Shown here: positions 1-8,428 of the stretch, piece by piece
Layout: each line of letters opens with the position of its first letter
Position numbering within the stretch: position 1 is the stretch's first letter
NCBI GenBank assembly: GCA_023405815.1
Contig: JAEXXM010000042.1
Span: 1 to 64,000 of the forward strand
DNA: 64,000 nucleotides
Direction: 5' to 3'
Source: Pseudomonadota bacterium
Lineage (GTDB): Bacteria; Pseudomonadota; Alphaproteobacteria; Rhizobiales; Hyphomicrobiaceae
The notes under the pieces: model-generated
Told to the model about the DNA's origin: nothing
Seen by the model: only the letters and a program-made list of their open reading frames with translations
The model's database searches: none
Made by a program: the position numbers and the translations under genes

Positions 1-107
1 CGCTCTAAGGCGTTGACGCCGCGGCGGCATGTTTGTACGCCCATCTGAGCCGGGATGCGGTCCGGCGACAGCGGCACGCGCAGGTGCGCGGGGAGTTCCC
101 ACATGGC
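1..107. repeat. Direct repeat, copy 1
   Basis: Bases 1-107 are identical to bases 332-438 (offset 331). Identity stops at 108/439, although the next three bases match again. The repeat may continue to the left of the window. This copy covers codons 36 onward of the reading frame that begins as an enoyl-CoA hydratase on the minus strand. No terminal inverted repeats or transposase are visible, so I do not call it a mobile element. Confidence 0.9.
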
Positions 108-212
108 GGCCGTGAAGGCGTTCATGCGGGCCGGATTGCTGGCGATGATGAAACCGATGTCGCCGTCGCGCTGCAAGCGCAACTCCGGGCCCTCGGACGT
201 CTTGTCGTTCAT
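1..212 (-). CDS. Enoyl-CoA hydratase/isomerase family protein, 5' stub running off the window
   Basis: The minus strand opens with ATG at 212-210, preceded by an AGAGGGAA ribosome-binding site. The first 38 or so residues read like the N-terminus of an enoyl-CoA hydratase: a beta strand ending DGDIGFI, then NPARMNAFT and AMW, as in crotonase-fold proteins. From about residue 39 the sequence (ELPAHLRVPLSP onward) no longer resembles the family, and this is where the 107-bp repeat begins. The frame stays open to the window edge. The gene may be truncated by recombination at the repeat, or position 1-107 may be an assembly artefact. The gene is divergent from cysE. Confidence 0.5.
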   Translation of the reverse strand, partial: MNDKTSEGPELRLQRDGDIGFIIASNPARMNAFTAAMWELPAHLRVPLSPDRIPAQMGVQTCRRGVNALE

Positions 213-331
213 GGGATTCCCTCTCTGCCCTCGCGGCTTATACAGCAGCGAACGACCTTCAGCCGCAAGCGGTCACGAGGTCTCAAGCAGCATCGTATCC
301 CGACGGCCCCCTCTTCTGGAAAAGGTTGTTC

Positions 332-438
332 CGCTCTAAGGCGTTGACGCCGCGGCGGCATGTTTGTACGCCCATCTGAGCCGGGATGCGGTCCGGCGAC
401 AGCGGCACGCGCAGGTGCGCGGGGAGTTCCCACATGGC
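332..438. repeat. Direct repeat, copy 2, upstream of cysE
   Basis: This segment is identical to bases 1-107. It contains the presumed cysE leader and ends two bases after the cysE start codon (ATG at 434-436). It therefore supplies the GGGGAG ribosome-binding sequence for cysE. Because a functional cysE depends on this copy, it is probably the original and copy 1 the derived one, but that is inference. Confidence 0.9.
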
Positions 439-1267
439 AGCCAAGACGCGTTCGGCGGCCGAAGGCAAGGTCCAGTCATACGATCCGATCTGGTCGGAGA
501 TCCGCCGCGAGGCGGCGAGCGCCATGACCGCCGAGCCGGCGCTCGGAAGCTTCATTTTCGCGACGCTGCTCAGCCACGACCGGCTCGAGGACGCGATCTG
601 CCACCGCCTGGCCCAGCGGCTCGACCATTCGGAGGTCGAGGCCGTTCTCATCAACCAGACCTTCCAGTCGGTGCTCGACGGACACCAGGAGCTCGGCAGC
701 ATCTTCCGCGCCGATCTCGCGGCCGTGTTCGACCGCGACCCTGCCTGCAACCGATACATCGAGCCGCTGCTCTACTTCAAAGGCTTCCATGCCCTCGCGA
801 CGCATCGCTTTGCGCATGCGCTGTGGGAGGAGGGGAGGCGCGACTTCGCATTGTTCCTGCAGAGTCAGTCTTCACGCACGTTCGGCGTCGACATCCATCC
901 CGCCGCGCGTTTCGGCCAGGGCATCATGATCGACCACGCCACCGGTATCGTCGTGGGCGAGACGGCCGTCGTTGGCAACAACTGCTCGTTCCTGCACGCG
1001 GTGACGCTCGGCGGCAGCGGCAAGGAGACGGGAGACCGCCATCCTAAGATCGGCGAGGGCGTCCTCATCGGCGCCGGCGCCAAGGTGCTCGGCAACATCA
1101 CCGTGGGTGACGGCTCGCGCGTCGCCGCTGGCAGCGTCGTGCTGAGCCCCGTGCCGCCGCATGTGACGGTGGCGGGCGTGCCGGCCAAGATTGTCGGCTC
1201 GGCCGGTTGCGCCGAGCCCGCACTCGAGATGGAGCAGACTTGGGTCGACGACTTCGGCGGCCTCTGA
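434..1267 (+). CDS. cysE: Serine O-acetyltransferase
   Basis: CysE transfers acetyl from acetyl-CoA to L-serine, making O-acetylserine for cysteine synthesis in the cytoplasm. The 277-residue protein has the usual alpha-helical N-terminal domain (FHALATHR near residues 118-125) and a C-terminal left-handed beta-helix of hexapeptide repeats from about residue 152. The catalytic motif DHATGIVVGET has His168 in the position of the catalytic histidine. The start at 434 is chosen because family members begin shortly before the first helix and GGGGAG lies 8 bases upstream. An in-frame ATG at 386 would add 16 residues that lie wholly in the repeat. A DUF3126 gene follows, as is common in Hyphomicrobiales. 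Confidence 0.95.
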   Translation: MAAKTRSAAEGKVQSYDPIWSEIRREAASAMTAEPALGSFIFATLLSHDRLEDAICHRLAQRLDHSEVEAVLINQTFQSVLDGHQELGSIFRADLAAVFDRDPACNRYIEPLLYFKGFHALATHRFAHALWEEGRRDFALFLQSQSSRTFGVDIHPAARFGQGIMIDHATGIVVGETAVVGNNCSFLHAVTLGGSGKETGDRHPKIGEGVLIGAGAKVLGNITVGDGSRVAAGSVVLSPVPPHVTVAGVPAKIVGSAGCAEPALEMEQTWVDDFGGL

Positions 1268-1326
1268 CTGAGCCAGCAAACGTTGAACGGTGACGGCCCT
1301 AAGGCGGTCCCAAGGGAGAAGACTAC

Positions 1327-1542
1327 GTGGATCCGAAAGAAGTCGCACGCCTGCAGGCTTACCTGCGCAAGACCTTCGGCACGCCCTCGCTGGAGGTGCG
1401 CGCCCGTCCGAAGAAGAAGGACTCCGCCGAGGTGTTCGTCAACGGCGAGTTCATCGCCGTGCTCTTCCGCGAGGAGGAAGAGGGCGAGGTTTCCTATCAG
1501 TTCCAGATGGCCATCCTCGACGTCGATCTCGAAGGGGTTTGA
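1327..1542 (+). CDS. DUF3126 family protein
   Basis: This is a 71-residue protein of the DUF3126 type, found almost only in alphaproteobacteria and often directly after cysE. It starts MDPKEVARLQAYLRKTFG and ends in an acidic strand (FREEEEGEVSYQFQMAIL). It has no signal peptide, membrane segment or catalytic motif. The start is GTG at 1327 after a GGGAGAA ribosome-binding site. It lies 59 bases after cysE and 6 bases before the carbonic anhydrase gene, so the three are probably cotranscribed. Its function is unknown. Confidence 0.85.
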   Translation: MDPKEVARLQAYLRKTFGTPSLEVRARPKKKDSAEVFVNGEFIAVLFREEEEGEVSYQFQMAILDVDLEGV

Positions 1543-1548
1543 TCGCGG

Positions 1549-2079
1549 ATGCCGCTTTATGAGCTCTATGGCGTGCGCGTCGAGACGCCGGGCGAGGGAC
1601 GCTACTGGGTCGCTCCGACGGCCACCCTCATCGGCAAGGTGATCCTCGAGGAGGACGCGAGCGTCTGGTTCGGCAGCGTCTTGCGCGGCGACAACGAGCC
1701 CATCCGCGTCGGCGCGCGCTCCAACATCCAGGAGGGTTGCGTCCTCCACACCGACCCGGGCTTCCCGCTGTCGATCGGCGAGGACTGCACCGTCGGCCAC
1801 ATGGTCATGCTGCACGGCTGCACCATTGGGCGCGGCAGCCTGGTCGGCATCGGCTCGATTATCCTCAACGGCACCAAGATCGGCGAGGAATGCCTCATCG
1901 GCGCCAACACGCTGATCCCCGAGGGCAAGGAGATCCCGCCGCGTTCAATGGTGCTGGGCTCGCCCGGCAAGATCATCCGCCAGCTCACTAGTGAAGACGT
2001 GGCGCGCTTCGGCGCCGCCGCCGGACGTTACGTCACGAACTGGAAGCGGTTCTCGGCCGGGATGAAGCCGCAGGTGTGA
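1549..2079 (+). CDS. Gamma-class carbonic anhydrase family protein
   Basis: This 176-residue protein is almost entirely a left-handed beta-helix. It has the RGDN signature (residues 47-50) and the three metal-binding histidines of the gamma-carbonic anhydrase family at His67 (VLHTDPG), His84 and His89 (VGHMVMLHGC). The family binds zinc or iron and hydrates CO2, although many bacterial members (YrdA-like) have weak or unproven activity. It sits 6 bases after the DUF3126 gene in the same direction as cysE. Its hexapeptide repeats resemble those in CysE, but the histidine pattern separates the two. Confidence 0.9.
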   Translation: MPLYELYGVRVETPGEGRYWVAPTATLIGKVILEEDASVWFGSVLRGDNEPIRVGARSNIQEGCVLHTDPGFPLSIGEDCTVGHMVMLHGCTIGRGSLVGIGSIILNGTKIGEECLIGANTLIPEGKEIPPRSMVLGSPGKIIRQLTSEDVARFGAAAGRYVTNWKRFSAGMKPQV

Positions 2080-2107
2080 TCAGCCTGCGGCACTCCTGTT
2101 CGGACTT

Positions 2108-2782
2108 CTACTCAGAGGTCCGGCCGTCAGAGCCCGAAAGCGCCGTGGCCAGCGGTCCCTGGCGCGTATCCAGCGCCACCCAGACCTTCGGGTTGAGGTA
2201 CGACTGGCGCATCACGTACTGATAGGGCGTCTTGTTCCAGGCGCGAACGTCCTCGATCTTGTTGTCGAGGACGAAATCGCCCTGCACCGTCCGCGCCGTC
2301 AGCACGGCATGGCCCTCACCCTTCTCGTCGCGCACCACCGTCATCAAGAGGGCACTGACGGGCCACCCCTTGCTGATCAGCGTCTTCCTCTTCAGCAGCG
2401 CGTAGTCCTCGCAATCGCCCCGTGTGCGCGGCAGCGTCCAGTATTCGTTCACCCCGTAGACCTCGAGGTCGGTGGCAGGAGCGATCTCGCGGTTGACGGT
2501 CCGGTTGATGTCGTCGAGCTCCTTGAGCCGCTCTGCCGTGGCATCGAAGCGGCTCTCCTGCCCGTGGTCCGGAGTGCACTCTTCCGGGCTTGCCTCGCAG
2601 AAGCGGACGAAGCCATGCGGAGGCTGTGCAGGGCCGAAGATGCGCATGAACTGCGAGCCGCGTCCTCCCGCGCTCTCAGCCTTGTCGGGCTTCTGGATGT
2701 TGGAAACGCCCTGCGCGCATGCGGCTGTAGCGGCAAACATGCTGCCGATGAGGACGATGGCGCTGACGTGAACCCGCTGCAT
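2108..2782 (-). CDS. Secreted BTLCP-type transglutaminase-like cysteine peptidase
   Basis: The 224-residue protein starts with a signal peptide (hydrophobic residues 8-22, ending near AACAQ). It carries the bacterial transglutaminase-like cysteine proteinase fold (Peptidase_C93/BTLCP). The catalytic triad is visible as Cys124 in RGDCEDYALLK, His158 in GEGHAVL and Asp173 in FVLDNK. It is likely periplasmic. Related BTLCPs such as LapG cleave surface adhesins under c-di-GMP control, but many family members have no known target. The neighbouring double-PilZ gene, also on the minus strand, makes a c-di-GMP link worth considering but does not prove one. Confidence 0.88.
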   Translation of the reverse strand: MQRVHVSAIVLIGSMFAATAACAQGVSNIQKPDKAESAGGRGSQFMRIFGPAQPPHGFVRFCEASPEECTPDHGQESRFDATAERLKELDDINRTVNREIAPATDLEVYGVNEYWTLPRTRGDCEDYALLKRKTLISKGWPVSALLMTVVRDEKGEGHAVLTARTVQGDFVLDNKIEDVRAWNKTPYQYVMRQSYLNPKVWVALDTRQGPLATALSGSDGRTSE

Positions 2783-2881
2783 GACTGAACCCCGTTACTC
2801 TTCCTCTCCAAGCTACGCGACAGAACTCGAATTACGCTGAAGCCTCACCCCAGGATTTGAGGCGATAAACCTGCACTTCCT

Positions 2882-3529
2882 TCACCTAGATGGCGGAAAC
2901 CTTAAGCCGGCACCGAAGCTGGAATGGGTCGTGAAGCCCTCGTTAACAAACTCGACCGCGATGCCGCGCTCGTGGTGGCGCACGACGACCGCGCGCCGCT
3001 TGTCGACCATCACTTCGGCACCGAGTGCGGGGCGCGCCGGCGTGACGATCGCCGCGCCCGACAGCGACACGTCGTGCAGAGGGCACACCATTGTGCTCCC
3101 GTCAGGAAGGACGAGGAGCGCGGATTCATCGGCGGAGACGCGCGGGAATTGCCGCTCTTCGCTCTCGGCGATCTCGGTCTGTGCGGCGAGGCGCGGGATC
3201 TGCAGTGCGAGCTTGTCGCGTTTGCGCTGCGTGCCGCTGATGGTCATGGCGAAGCTGCCCGGAAAGAGCCGGACCACAGTCCCCTCGAGCCCGCCGAGAT
3301 GCATGAGGTAGACGATGAGCTTCTCGCCCACGCGCAGCGGGACGGATGTTGTCATCGCCGCGCTTTCGACCGAGATATCTATGAGGCGGCAGGGATAATC
3401 GAGCTTGTCGGAGCGCATGAAGCGCCCAGGCAGGCTCAGGGCGTATCGCGGGTAGCGGCGCTTGTCCTCGCCCCCATATGGGGCATCGACCTGGGCTATC
3501 GGTCGATATTCATGCGCACTCGTCGACAT
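2882..3529 (-). CDS. Tandem PilZ-domain protein
   Basis: The protein has 215 residues and two PilZ-like halves. The first half has the arginine motif RRYPR (near residue 24) and DISVESA. The second has RQFPR and DVSLSGAAI, matching the RxxxR and D/NxSxxG pattern that binds cyclic di-GMP. The first half has an imperfect second motif (SVESA), so c-di-GMP binding may rest on the second domain. There is no signal peptide or membrane segment. It is probably a cytoplasmic c-di-GMP receptor. It lies 99 bases upstream of the BTLCP gene on the same strand. Confidence 0.85.
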   Translation of the reverse strand: MSTSAHEYRPIAQVDAPYGGEDKRRYPRYALSLPGRFMRSDKLDYPCRLIDISVESAAMTTSVPLRVGEKLIVYLMHLGGLEGTVVRLFPGSFAMTISGTQRKRDKLALQIPRLAAQTEIAESEERQFPRVSADESALLVLPDGSTMVCPLHDVSLSGAAIVTPARPALGAEVMVDKRRAVVVRHHERGIAVEFVNEGFTTHSSFGAGLRFPPSR

Positions 3530-3722
3530 AGCCGTCCCTGTGATCGGAACGCCGAACGGCGTTCCCGTTTCACGCGAGCCTCGTCGAAACGCGTACGCCT
3601 TCGGCTCTGTTCCTCGAGGGGACTATGCGGGGATGCGGCTTAACGAACGCCTAATTGGCGCTTCATTTCTGTATCGAGTTGGCGGGAAGGCCTGGAAATC
3701 CGGATCGTGCAGGCGCAAGTCG

Positions 3723-4370
3723 TCAGGGCTTGTCGTTGTCGAGGCGCCCGAGCCCGCCCTCGAAGACGCGGAACTGGCGCCGCTCCGAGCGCACAATCCG
3801 CGCATGCTCGGCTGGCAGCATCACCGGTATGCTGTCGCCGCTCTCCTCGCCCGCCGCGCCCTGACGCAATCCGGAGGGCCAGATGAGTTCCTGCGAGATG
3901 ATGCGCTTACAAGTCAGCGGCAGCTCGCCGAGCCATTGCGGCGGCTCGAGCGGGGAGAATGCACCGAGGACCCGGTCGATCGACTCCCCGCTATGCCGGA
4001 GCGGCAGCAGGATCATCTCGAACGGGGTCGACGGGCGCGCAACCGGCGCTGCCTCCATGTGGATGGTTTCGACCGCACCCTGTTTCGTCAGCACTGCGAG
4101 GTGGCGAACCAGCGAAGCCCGGTCGGCTGCTGCCCAGCCGGCGAGGAAGTTCGTCCCACGCAACTCGGTGCCGAACATGTCGCAGACCTTCGTGCCCGCC
4201 AGCCGGAATCGGAAGTGCTCCGCATCGAGACGCTCGAGGATGAACGTCGACGGCAGGATGGCCGCGATCCGACCTGGATCGATCTCGAAGCGCCGCGGGG
4301 TCGCGCGGTTGCCGCGAACCTTGTCCCAATAGGCGAAAAGCGTCTCGCTGGTCTTGTGCTTCAACTGCAT
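3723..4370 (-). CDS. PAS-domain protein (PAS_5 type)
   Basis: The protein resembles the short stand-alone PAS_5 proteins of alphaproteobacteria: SETLFAYWDKVRG at the start, then EIDPGRIAAILPSTFILE, FRFRLAGTKVC and GTNFLAGW. No output domain follows, and the tail is low in motifs. Its ligand and partner are unknown. I chose ATG at 4370 (MQLKHKTSETL) because family members begin just before this helix. A GTG at 4448 would add 26 residues with no family match. The gene is alone, with no gene for 193 bases downstream and the divergent rhomboid gene upstream. Confidence 0.75.
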   Translation of the reverse strand: MQLKHKTSETLFAYWDKVRGNRATPRRFEIDPGRIAAILPSTFILERLDAEHFRFRLAGTKVCDMFGTELRGTNFLAGWAAADRASLVRHLAVLTKQGAVETIHMEAAPVARPSTPFEMILLPLRHSGESIDRVLGAFSPLEPPQWLGELPLTCKRIISQELIWPSGLRQGAAGEESGDSIPVMLPAEHARIVRSERRQFRVFEGGLGRLDNDKP

Positions 4371-4595
4371 GAGCGAACTGGCCTGCACCAACAACCCCCG
4401 TACGAAGGCCCCGTAAACGGCCGTACCAGATTGGGACACTTCTTCCACAATCCCGAGGCCTAGGCTCTAAGGAGCAGCAAGCGTGCCAGCGTCCCGGATG
4501 GGCCCGGCCGGCGATTTCATGGTTGTCGGGCAATCGAGCTGACGTTAACTCTGCCCGCCCCGCGCTTGGGCGGCACAGCAGGTGAGGCGACGCAG

Positions 4596-5321
4596 GTGAA
4601 CCGACACGAGCCGATGTTCAACGTCCCCGGCAGCGTGCTGGCGCTGCTGGCCCTCATGGCGGCCATCCAAGTGTTGCGCCTCGGCCTGCCGGAGGATTGG
4701 GACACCTGGCTCACATTGGCGCTCGCCTTCATTCCGGCGCGCTACTCCGGTTTCGCCGACCAGCTCCCCGGCGGTGAGATCGCCGAGGTGACGTCATTCC
4801 TCACCCACACCCTCGTGCACGGCGACTGGACGCACCTTGGGCTCAACGCGGCGTGGCTGGTCGCGTTCGGAGGCGCGGTCGCCAATCGCGTCGGCACAGT
4901 CCGCTTCCTGCTGCTGTTTGCCTTCTGCGCCATCTGCGGCGCGGCGACCTTCCTGGCGTTCAACCCGGGACTGATGGCGCCGATGGTCGGCGCGTCGGGC
5001 GCCATCTCCGGTCTCATGGGCGCTACCATGAGGTTTCTGTTCACGGCCATCGACAGCGGTGGTCTTACTGCACTGCGGGAGGAACCTCGCTCGGTGCCGC
5101 TGATGCCGCTCGCCACCGCGTTCACCGACCGCAGAGTGGTGCTGGTCACCGTCGTCTTCCTCGCCGCCAACATCCTCGCCGTGCTCGGCATTGGAACCGT
5201 TGGGCTGAGCGGCATCGCCTGGGAGGCGCACATCGGTGGCTATTTCGCCGGGATTTTATTCTTTGGCTTCTTTGATGCACCGCAAACAGACGATTCATCC
5301 GGGCGCATCATTCTGCACTGA
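4596..5321 (+). CDS. Rhomboid-family intramembrane serine protease
   Basis: This is a polytopic membrane protein with about six hydrophobic segments. The rhomboid signature is present: HTLVHGDWTHLGLN in the second segment, the catalytic serine in GASGAISG, and the partner histidine in AHIGGYFAG. It cleaves substrates within the membrane, and no target can be read from the context. The start is placed at GTG 4596 because AGGTGAGG lies 8 bases before it. A TTG at 4566 would add 10 residues without a clear ribosome-binding site. The stretch between the two catalytic segments holds an unusual polar loop (DSGGLTALREEPRSVP). Confidence 0.88.
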   Translation: MNRHEPMFNVPGSVLALLALMAAIQVLRLGLPEDWDTWLTLALAFIPARYSGFADQLPGGEIAEVTSFLTHTLVHGDWTHLGLNAAWLVAFGGAVANRVGTVRFLLLFAFCAICGAATFLAFNPGLMAPMVGASGAISGLMGATMRFLFTAIDSGGLTALREEPRSVPLMPLATAFTDRRVVLVTVVFLAANILAVLGIGTVGLSGIAWEAHIGGYFAGILFFGFFDAPQTDDSSGRIILH

Positions 5322-5491
5322 GCATCTTGCATCAATGACGTGATTAAAGCACGATGATCCAATGCCGCCGTTAGGTGGCGGCCCATAAAAGCAGACGACT
5401 TTGCGTCGACTGCCGGATCGAGGTGCTGGATCTGCATCCGCGGTTCTCGCGTTCCGGACTTCGACTGTCAGAGCGCAGTGGGAGGAGATGC

Positions 5492-5923
5492 ATGAATATT
5501 GGACAAATACTGAAGGCAAAGGGCCGAGCCGTCGCGACGGCACGCCCCGATACGCCGCTTCTGGAGATCGCCGGCAAGCTGGCGCAGAAGAAGATCGGCG
5601 CCATCGTCATTGTCGGGGACAAAGGCGATGTGGTCGGCATTGTCTCGGAGCGCGATATTATCCGCAAGCTCGGCGAGCGCGGACCGGCGGTGCTCGACGA
5701 GCCCGTTTCGCAGAGCATGACCGCCAACGTCATCTCCTGTCAGGAGACCAGCACCCTCGATGAGCTCATGGAGATCATGACGCAGGGCCGCTTCCGCCAC
5801 GTGCCGGTCATAGAGGACGGTGCCCTGGTTGGAATCGTCTCGATCGGGGACATCGTGAAGAACCACATCGCCGAGGTCGAAATGGAAGTGACCGCGATGC
5901 GCGGCTACTTCGTCACCGGCTGA
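5492..5923 (+). CDS. Two-CBS-domain protein
   Basis: This 143-residue protein consists of a pair of CBS motifs (Bateman module): GAIVIVGDKGDVVGIVSERDIIRKL in the first and HVPVIEDGALVGIVSIGDIV in the second. Such stand-alone modules bind adenine nucleotides or NAD and act as energy or redox sensors; the partner is unknown. The start is ATG at 5492 with a strong GGAGGAG site five bases upstream (5481-5487). The frame is open further upstream but without conservation. A 10-bp hairpin follows at once. Confidence 0.9.
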   Translation: MNIGQILKAKGRAVATARPDTPLLEIAGKLAQKKIGAIVIVGDKGDVVGIVSERDIIRKLGERGPAVLDEPVSQSMTANVISCQETSTLDELMEIMTQGRFRHVPVIEDGALVGIVSIGDIVKNHIAEVEMEVTAMRGYFVTG

Positions 5924-5956
5924 AAAAGGAAATGGCGAGCAATCCAGCTCGCCATT
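5923..5956 (-). terminator. Hairpin terminator between the CBS and patatin genes
   Basis: AATGGCGAGC (5931-5940) pairs perfectly with GCTCGCCATT (5947-5956) around a six-base loop. Reading the minus strand, the stem is followed by a T-rich stretch (5923-5930), so it fits a terminator for the patatin gene. It could also end the CBS transcript on the plus strand, where the U-tract is poor. Confidence 0.7.
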
Positions 5957-6011
5957 CACCTATCGTTTCTGCGCGCCGATCCCTCGCCCCCGAGGGCCGC
6001 GCACCGTCCCC

Positions 6012-6962
6012 TCAGATGATCGTCTCGATTCCCGTGTGCGCACCTGGGGAATGCCGCCGCGCATCGATCTCGCGCTGCATCTCCGCGAGGTGCCGCTTGG
6101 CGGCCTCCTCACCGCGCAGGATCAGCTCGTCCGCCCGATGGAAGTCGAAGAGCCCTATGTCCGAAAGGCGCAGGTTGATCATTGCGTCGGGCGGATCGCC
6201 GGCAAGACGCGAGCGGGCGATGCGGTCCTGCACGATGTTGAACGCCTCGACCATGACCTTCGAGATGCCGGGCGTCGCCTCGCTCCTCCCCAGCACCTGG
6301 CGCTTCAGCAGGCCACGCATGGCCTTTCCGTTGCTGCCGTTCGCCGGTTGCGGTTCGGCTTCCGCAACCACATCCGGCTCCAGATGAGGCACGACCGTGC
6401 CGCGGCCGCAGATGTCGAAATTGAGATTGACCGCGATCACGTAGCGCGCGCCGTGCGCACGCGCGACCGAGACGGGGATTGGATTGACGAGAGCGCCGTC
6501 GAACAGCCACCGCCCGTTGATCTTCACCGGGCGGAAGATGCCCGGCAGAGCATAAGAGGCGCGTACGGCGTCGGATAGACGGCCACGCGACAGCCAGATT
6601 TCGTGCCCTGTTCCGAGCTCCGTCGCAACCGCCGTGAAGTGCGGGTCGAGTTCCTCGATGTTTAGCTCGCCCAGCTGATGCTCGAGCCGATCGCACAGCC
6701 GCTGGCCGTTGATGAGGGCGGTACCGGCGAAGTTGAAATCGAGATAGCCGAACACGCGCCGGCGCGTCAGCTCGCGCGCAAAATCTTCTAGTTCGTCGAG
6801 ATGTCCTGCAGCGTGGCACGCGCCCACGACGGCGCCGATCGAGGTTCCAGCGATGATGTCGGGCTTGATGCCTGCTGCAACGAGCGCCTTGAGGACTCCG
6901 ATGTGCGCCCAGCCTCGCGCCGCGCCGCCCCCCAGTGCCAGACCGATCTTCGCCTTGGCCAT
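6012..6962 (-). CDS. Patatin-like phospholipase family protein
   Basis: The protein has 316 residues. It opens with the oxyanion-hole glycine motif LALGGGAARGWAHIGVL, then has the nucleophile elbow GTSIG (Ser41) and the catalytic aspartate in DGALVNP (Asp155). The family hydrolyses acyl esters of phospholipids or related lipids. There is no clear signal peptide, so a cytoplasmic or membrane-associated enzyme (RssA-like) is likely. The start at 6962 is preferred because CAGGTGA lies just upstream and the glycine motif follows directly. An ATG at 6998 would add 12 residues. Confidence 0.9.
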   Translation of the reverse strand: MAKAKIGLALGGGAARGWAHIGVLKALVAAGIKPDIIAGTSIGAVVGACHAAGHLDELEDFARELTRRRVFGYLDFNFAGTALINGQRLCDRLEHQLGELNIEELDPHFTAVATELGTGHEIWLSRGRLSDAVRASYALPGIFRPVKINGRWLFDGALVNPIPVSVARAHGARYVIAVNLNFDICGRGTVVPHLEPDVVAEAEPQPANGSNGKAMRGLLKRQVLGRSEATPGISKVMVEAFNIVQDRIARSRLAGDPPDAMINLRLSDIGLFDFHRADELILRGEEAAKRHLAEMQREIDARRHSPGAHTGIETII

Positions 6963-7189
6963 ATGCTCACCTGCTATCGTCTGCCTGTCCGACCCCAAGT
7001 GACTGCGCCTTGCCCAGCGTTCAATGCGCTTGGTTTCCCCGACGGCGCCGACTCGAACAAGAAAGCGCGAACATCAGGATACGCCTTAGATATAGGCGTC
7101 CAAGATTAACCTTGCACTATGACGCACCTCGTCTCGCACTGCGGCAGGCGAGAACGCAGTGCAGCAAGGGGCTTCTCGCGTCGGCGAGC

Positions 7190-7630
7190 TTAACTTTCGG
7201 CGTCGGCCGCAAAGACGAGGCGGCCCGCGGCGCCTTCGGGGTTTCTCACCGGCAGCACGCGATAAAAGCAGCTCCGTCGCCCCGTGTGGCACGCGTGTTT
7301 ATCGCCGCTCATGGTCGCCCGCACCCAGATGACGTCCTGGTCGCAATCGGTGCGCATTTCGACAACGTTAAGCATGTTGCCGCTTTCGGCGCCCTTCTTC
7401 CACAGGCTGGAGCGCGAGCGGCTCCAGAAGTGAGCGATGCCGCTCTCGATGGTGAGCGTGAGCGCCTCGGCATTCATGAATGCGAACATAAGCACCTCGC
7501 CCGTGCCCGCGTCAGTAACGATCGCCGGGATCAGGCCGTCGCTATCGAACTTCGGCGCGAAGACGAGGCCGGATTCCAGCTCCGCTTTGCTGCCGCGCTC
7601 GGCGAACGCGGGTGTCTTCGTGGACGACAT
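7190..7630 (-). CDS. hisI: Phosphoribosyl-AMP cyclohydrolase
   Basis: HisI opens the adenine ring of phosphoribosyl-AMP in histidine synthesis, in the cytoplasm, as a zinc- and magnesium-dependent dimer. The 146-residue protein has FAFMNAEAL, the HFWSRSRSSLWKKGAESGN substrate region, the metal-binding RTDCDQD motif, and CHTGRRSCFYR with two further zinc cysteines. There is no fused HisE domain, as usual in alphaproteobacteria. It lies 27 bases downstream of folE on the same strand, and the two are probably one transcript. Confidence 0.95.
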   Translation of the reverse strand: MSSTKTPAFAERGSKAELESGLVFAPKFDSDGLIPAIVTDAGTGEVLMFAFMNAEALTLTIESGIAHFWSRSRSSLWKKGAESGNMLNVVEMRTDCDQDVIWVRATMSGDKHACHTGRRSCFYRVLPVRNPEGAAGRLVFAADAES

Positions 7631-7657
7631 GGAAAACCTCGGAATGGGAACCCGGAG

Positions 7658-8278
7658 TTAAACGCCGGCACTCGGACGCACGGCATCAAGAAAACGATCC
7701 CGCCAGCTGACGTCGTGGCGGAAAACTCCCGTGAAGTGCGTTGTCTCCATGATTGCTTCGGGCTGGTTGGTGACCCGCAACGTCATGCACTGGTGCGTTG
7801 CGCGGATCATGACCGCGACGCCCTGCGGCTGCAGCACCTCCTGGATCGTCTCGCCGATCTGCGCCGTGAGGGACTCCTGCACCTGCAGCCGCCGCGCGAA
7901 GATGTCGACGATGCGCGCCAGCTTCGACAACCCGACGACGCGCCGGTTCGGTAGATAGGCGACGTGCGCGATCCCTGTGAACGGCGCGATATGGTGCTCG
8001 CAATGGCTCTCGAGACGGACATCGCGCAACAGGATCATGTCGGAGTAGCCGGACACGTCCTCGAAGGTGCGCGCAAGCTCGGCGGCCGGGTCCTCGCGAT
8101 AGCCGCTGAAGCGTTCCTCGTAAGCCTCGACCACGCGCTTTGGAGTGTTGGCAAGCCCTGGACGCGCCGGATCGTCGCCGGCCCAGGCGAGCAGCGTGCG
8201 CACGGCCTCTTCCGCCTGCTCGCGGGAGGGACGCGCCGGCAAAACGCTTTCGAGCTTGGCGCCTGGGGCCTTGGTCAA
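7658..8278 (-). CDS. folE: GTP cyclohydrolase I
   Basis: FolE converts GTP to dihydroneopterin triphosphate, the first step of folate synthesis. The 206-residue protein shows the zinc and active-site signature ESHCEHHIAPFTGIAHVAY and the later motif THQCMTLRVTNQ. LPNRRVVGLSKLARIV matches the family core. It is followed by hisI and is divergent from an Fe-S scaffold gene, an order seen in related genomes. The first 20 residues are variable, so the start could lie slightly downstream. Confidence 0.95.
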   Translation of the reverse strand: MTKAPGAKLESVLPARPSREQAEEAVRTLLAWAGDDPARPGLANTPKRVVEAYEERFSGYREDPAAELARTFEDVSGYSDMILLRDVRLESHCEHHIAPFTGIAHVAYLPNRRVVGLSKLARIVDIFARRLQVQESLTAQIGETIQEVLQPQGVAVMIRATHQCMTLRVTNQPEAIMETTHFTGVFRHDVSWRDRFLDAVRPSAGV

Positions 8279-8428
8279 CGGAATCTCCTTGCGTGGCTGT
8301 GAGGGGCCATGGCCGCGACGGCCCGTCCGGGCTGTGCTAGGGCACAGTGCATCCTATATTATCGGGGCTCGCGCCGCCGCTGGGAAGGCCGGCGGCCCCG
8401 CATAGTATCCCTGCAACCTGGGCGACAC

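Noticed and set aside
33..347. ORFs inside the direct repeat reading MYAHLSRDAV and MRSGDSG
   Set aside because: They begin within the repeat and lose any shared sequence after it, so they are by-products of the duplication.
865..1815. 316-residue ORF antisense to cysE and the carbonic anhydrase gene
   Set aside because: It spans two conserved genes on the other strand and resembles nothing.
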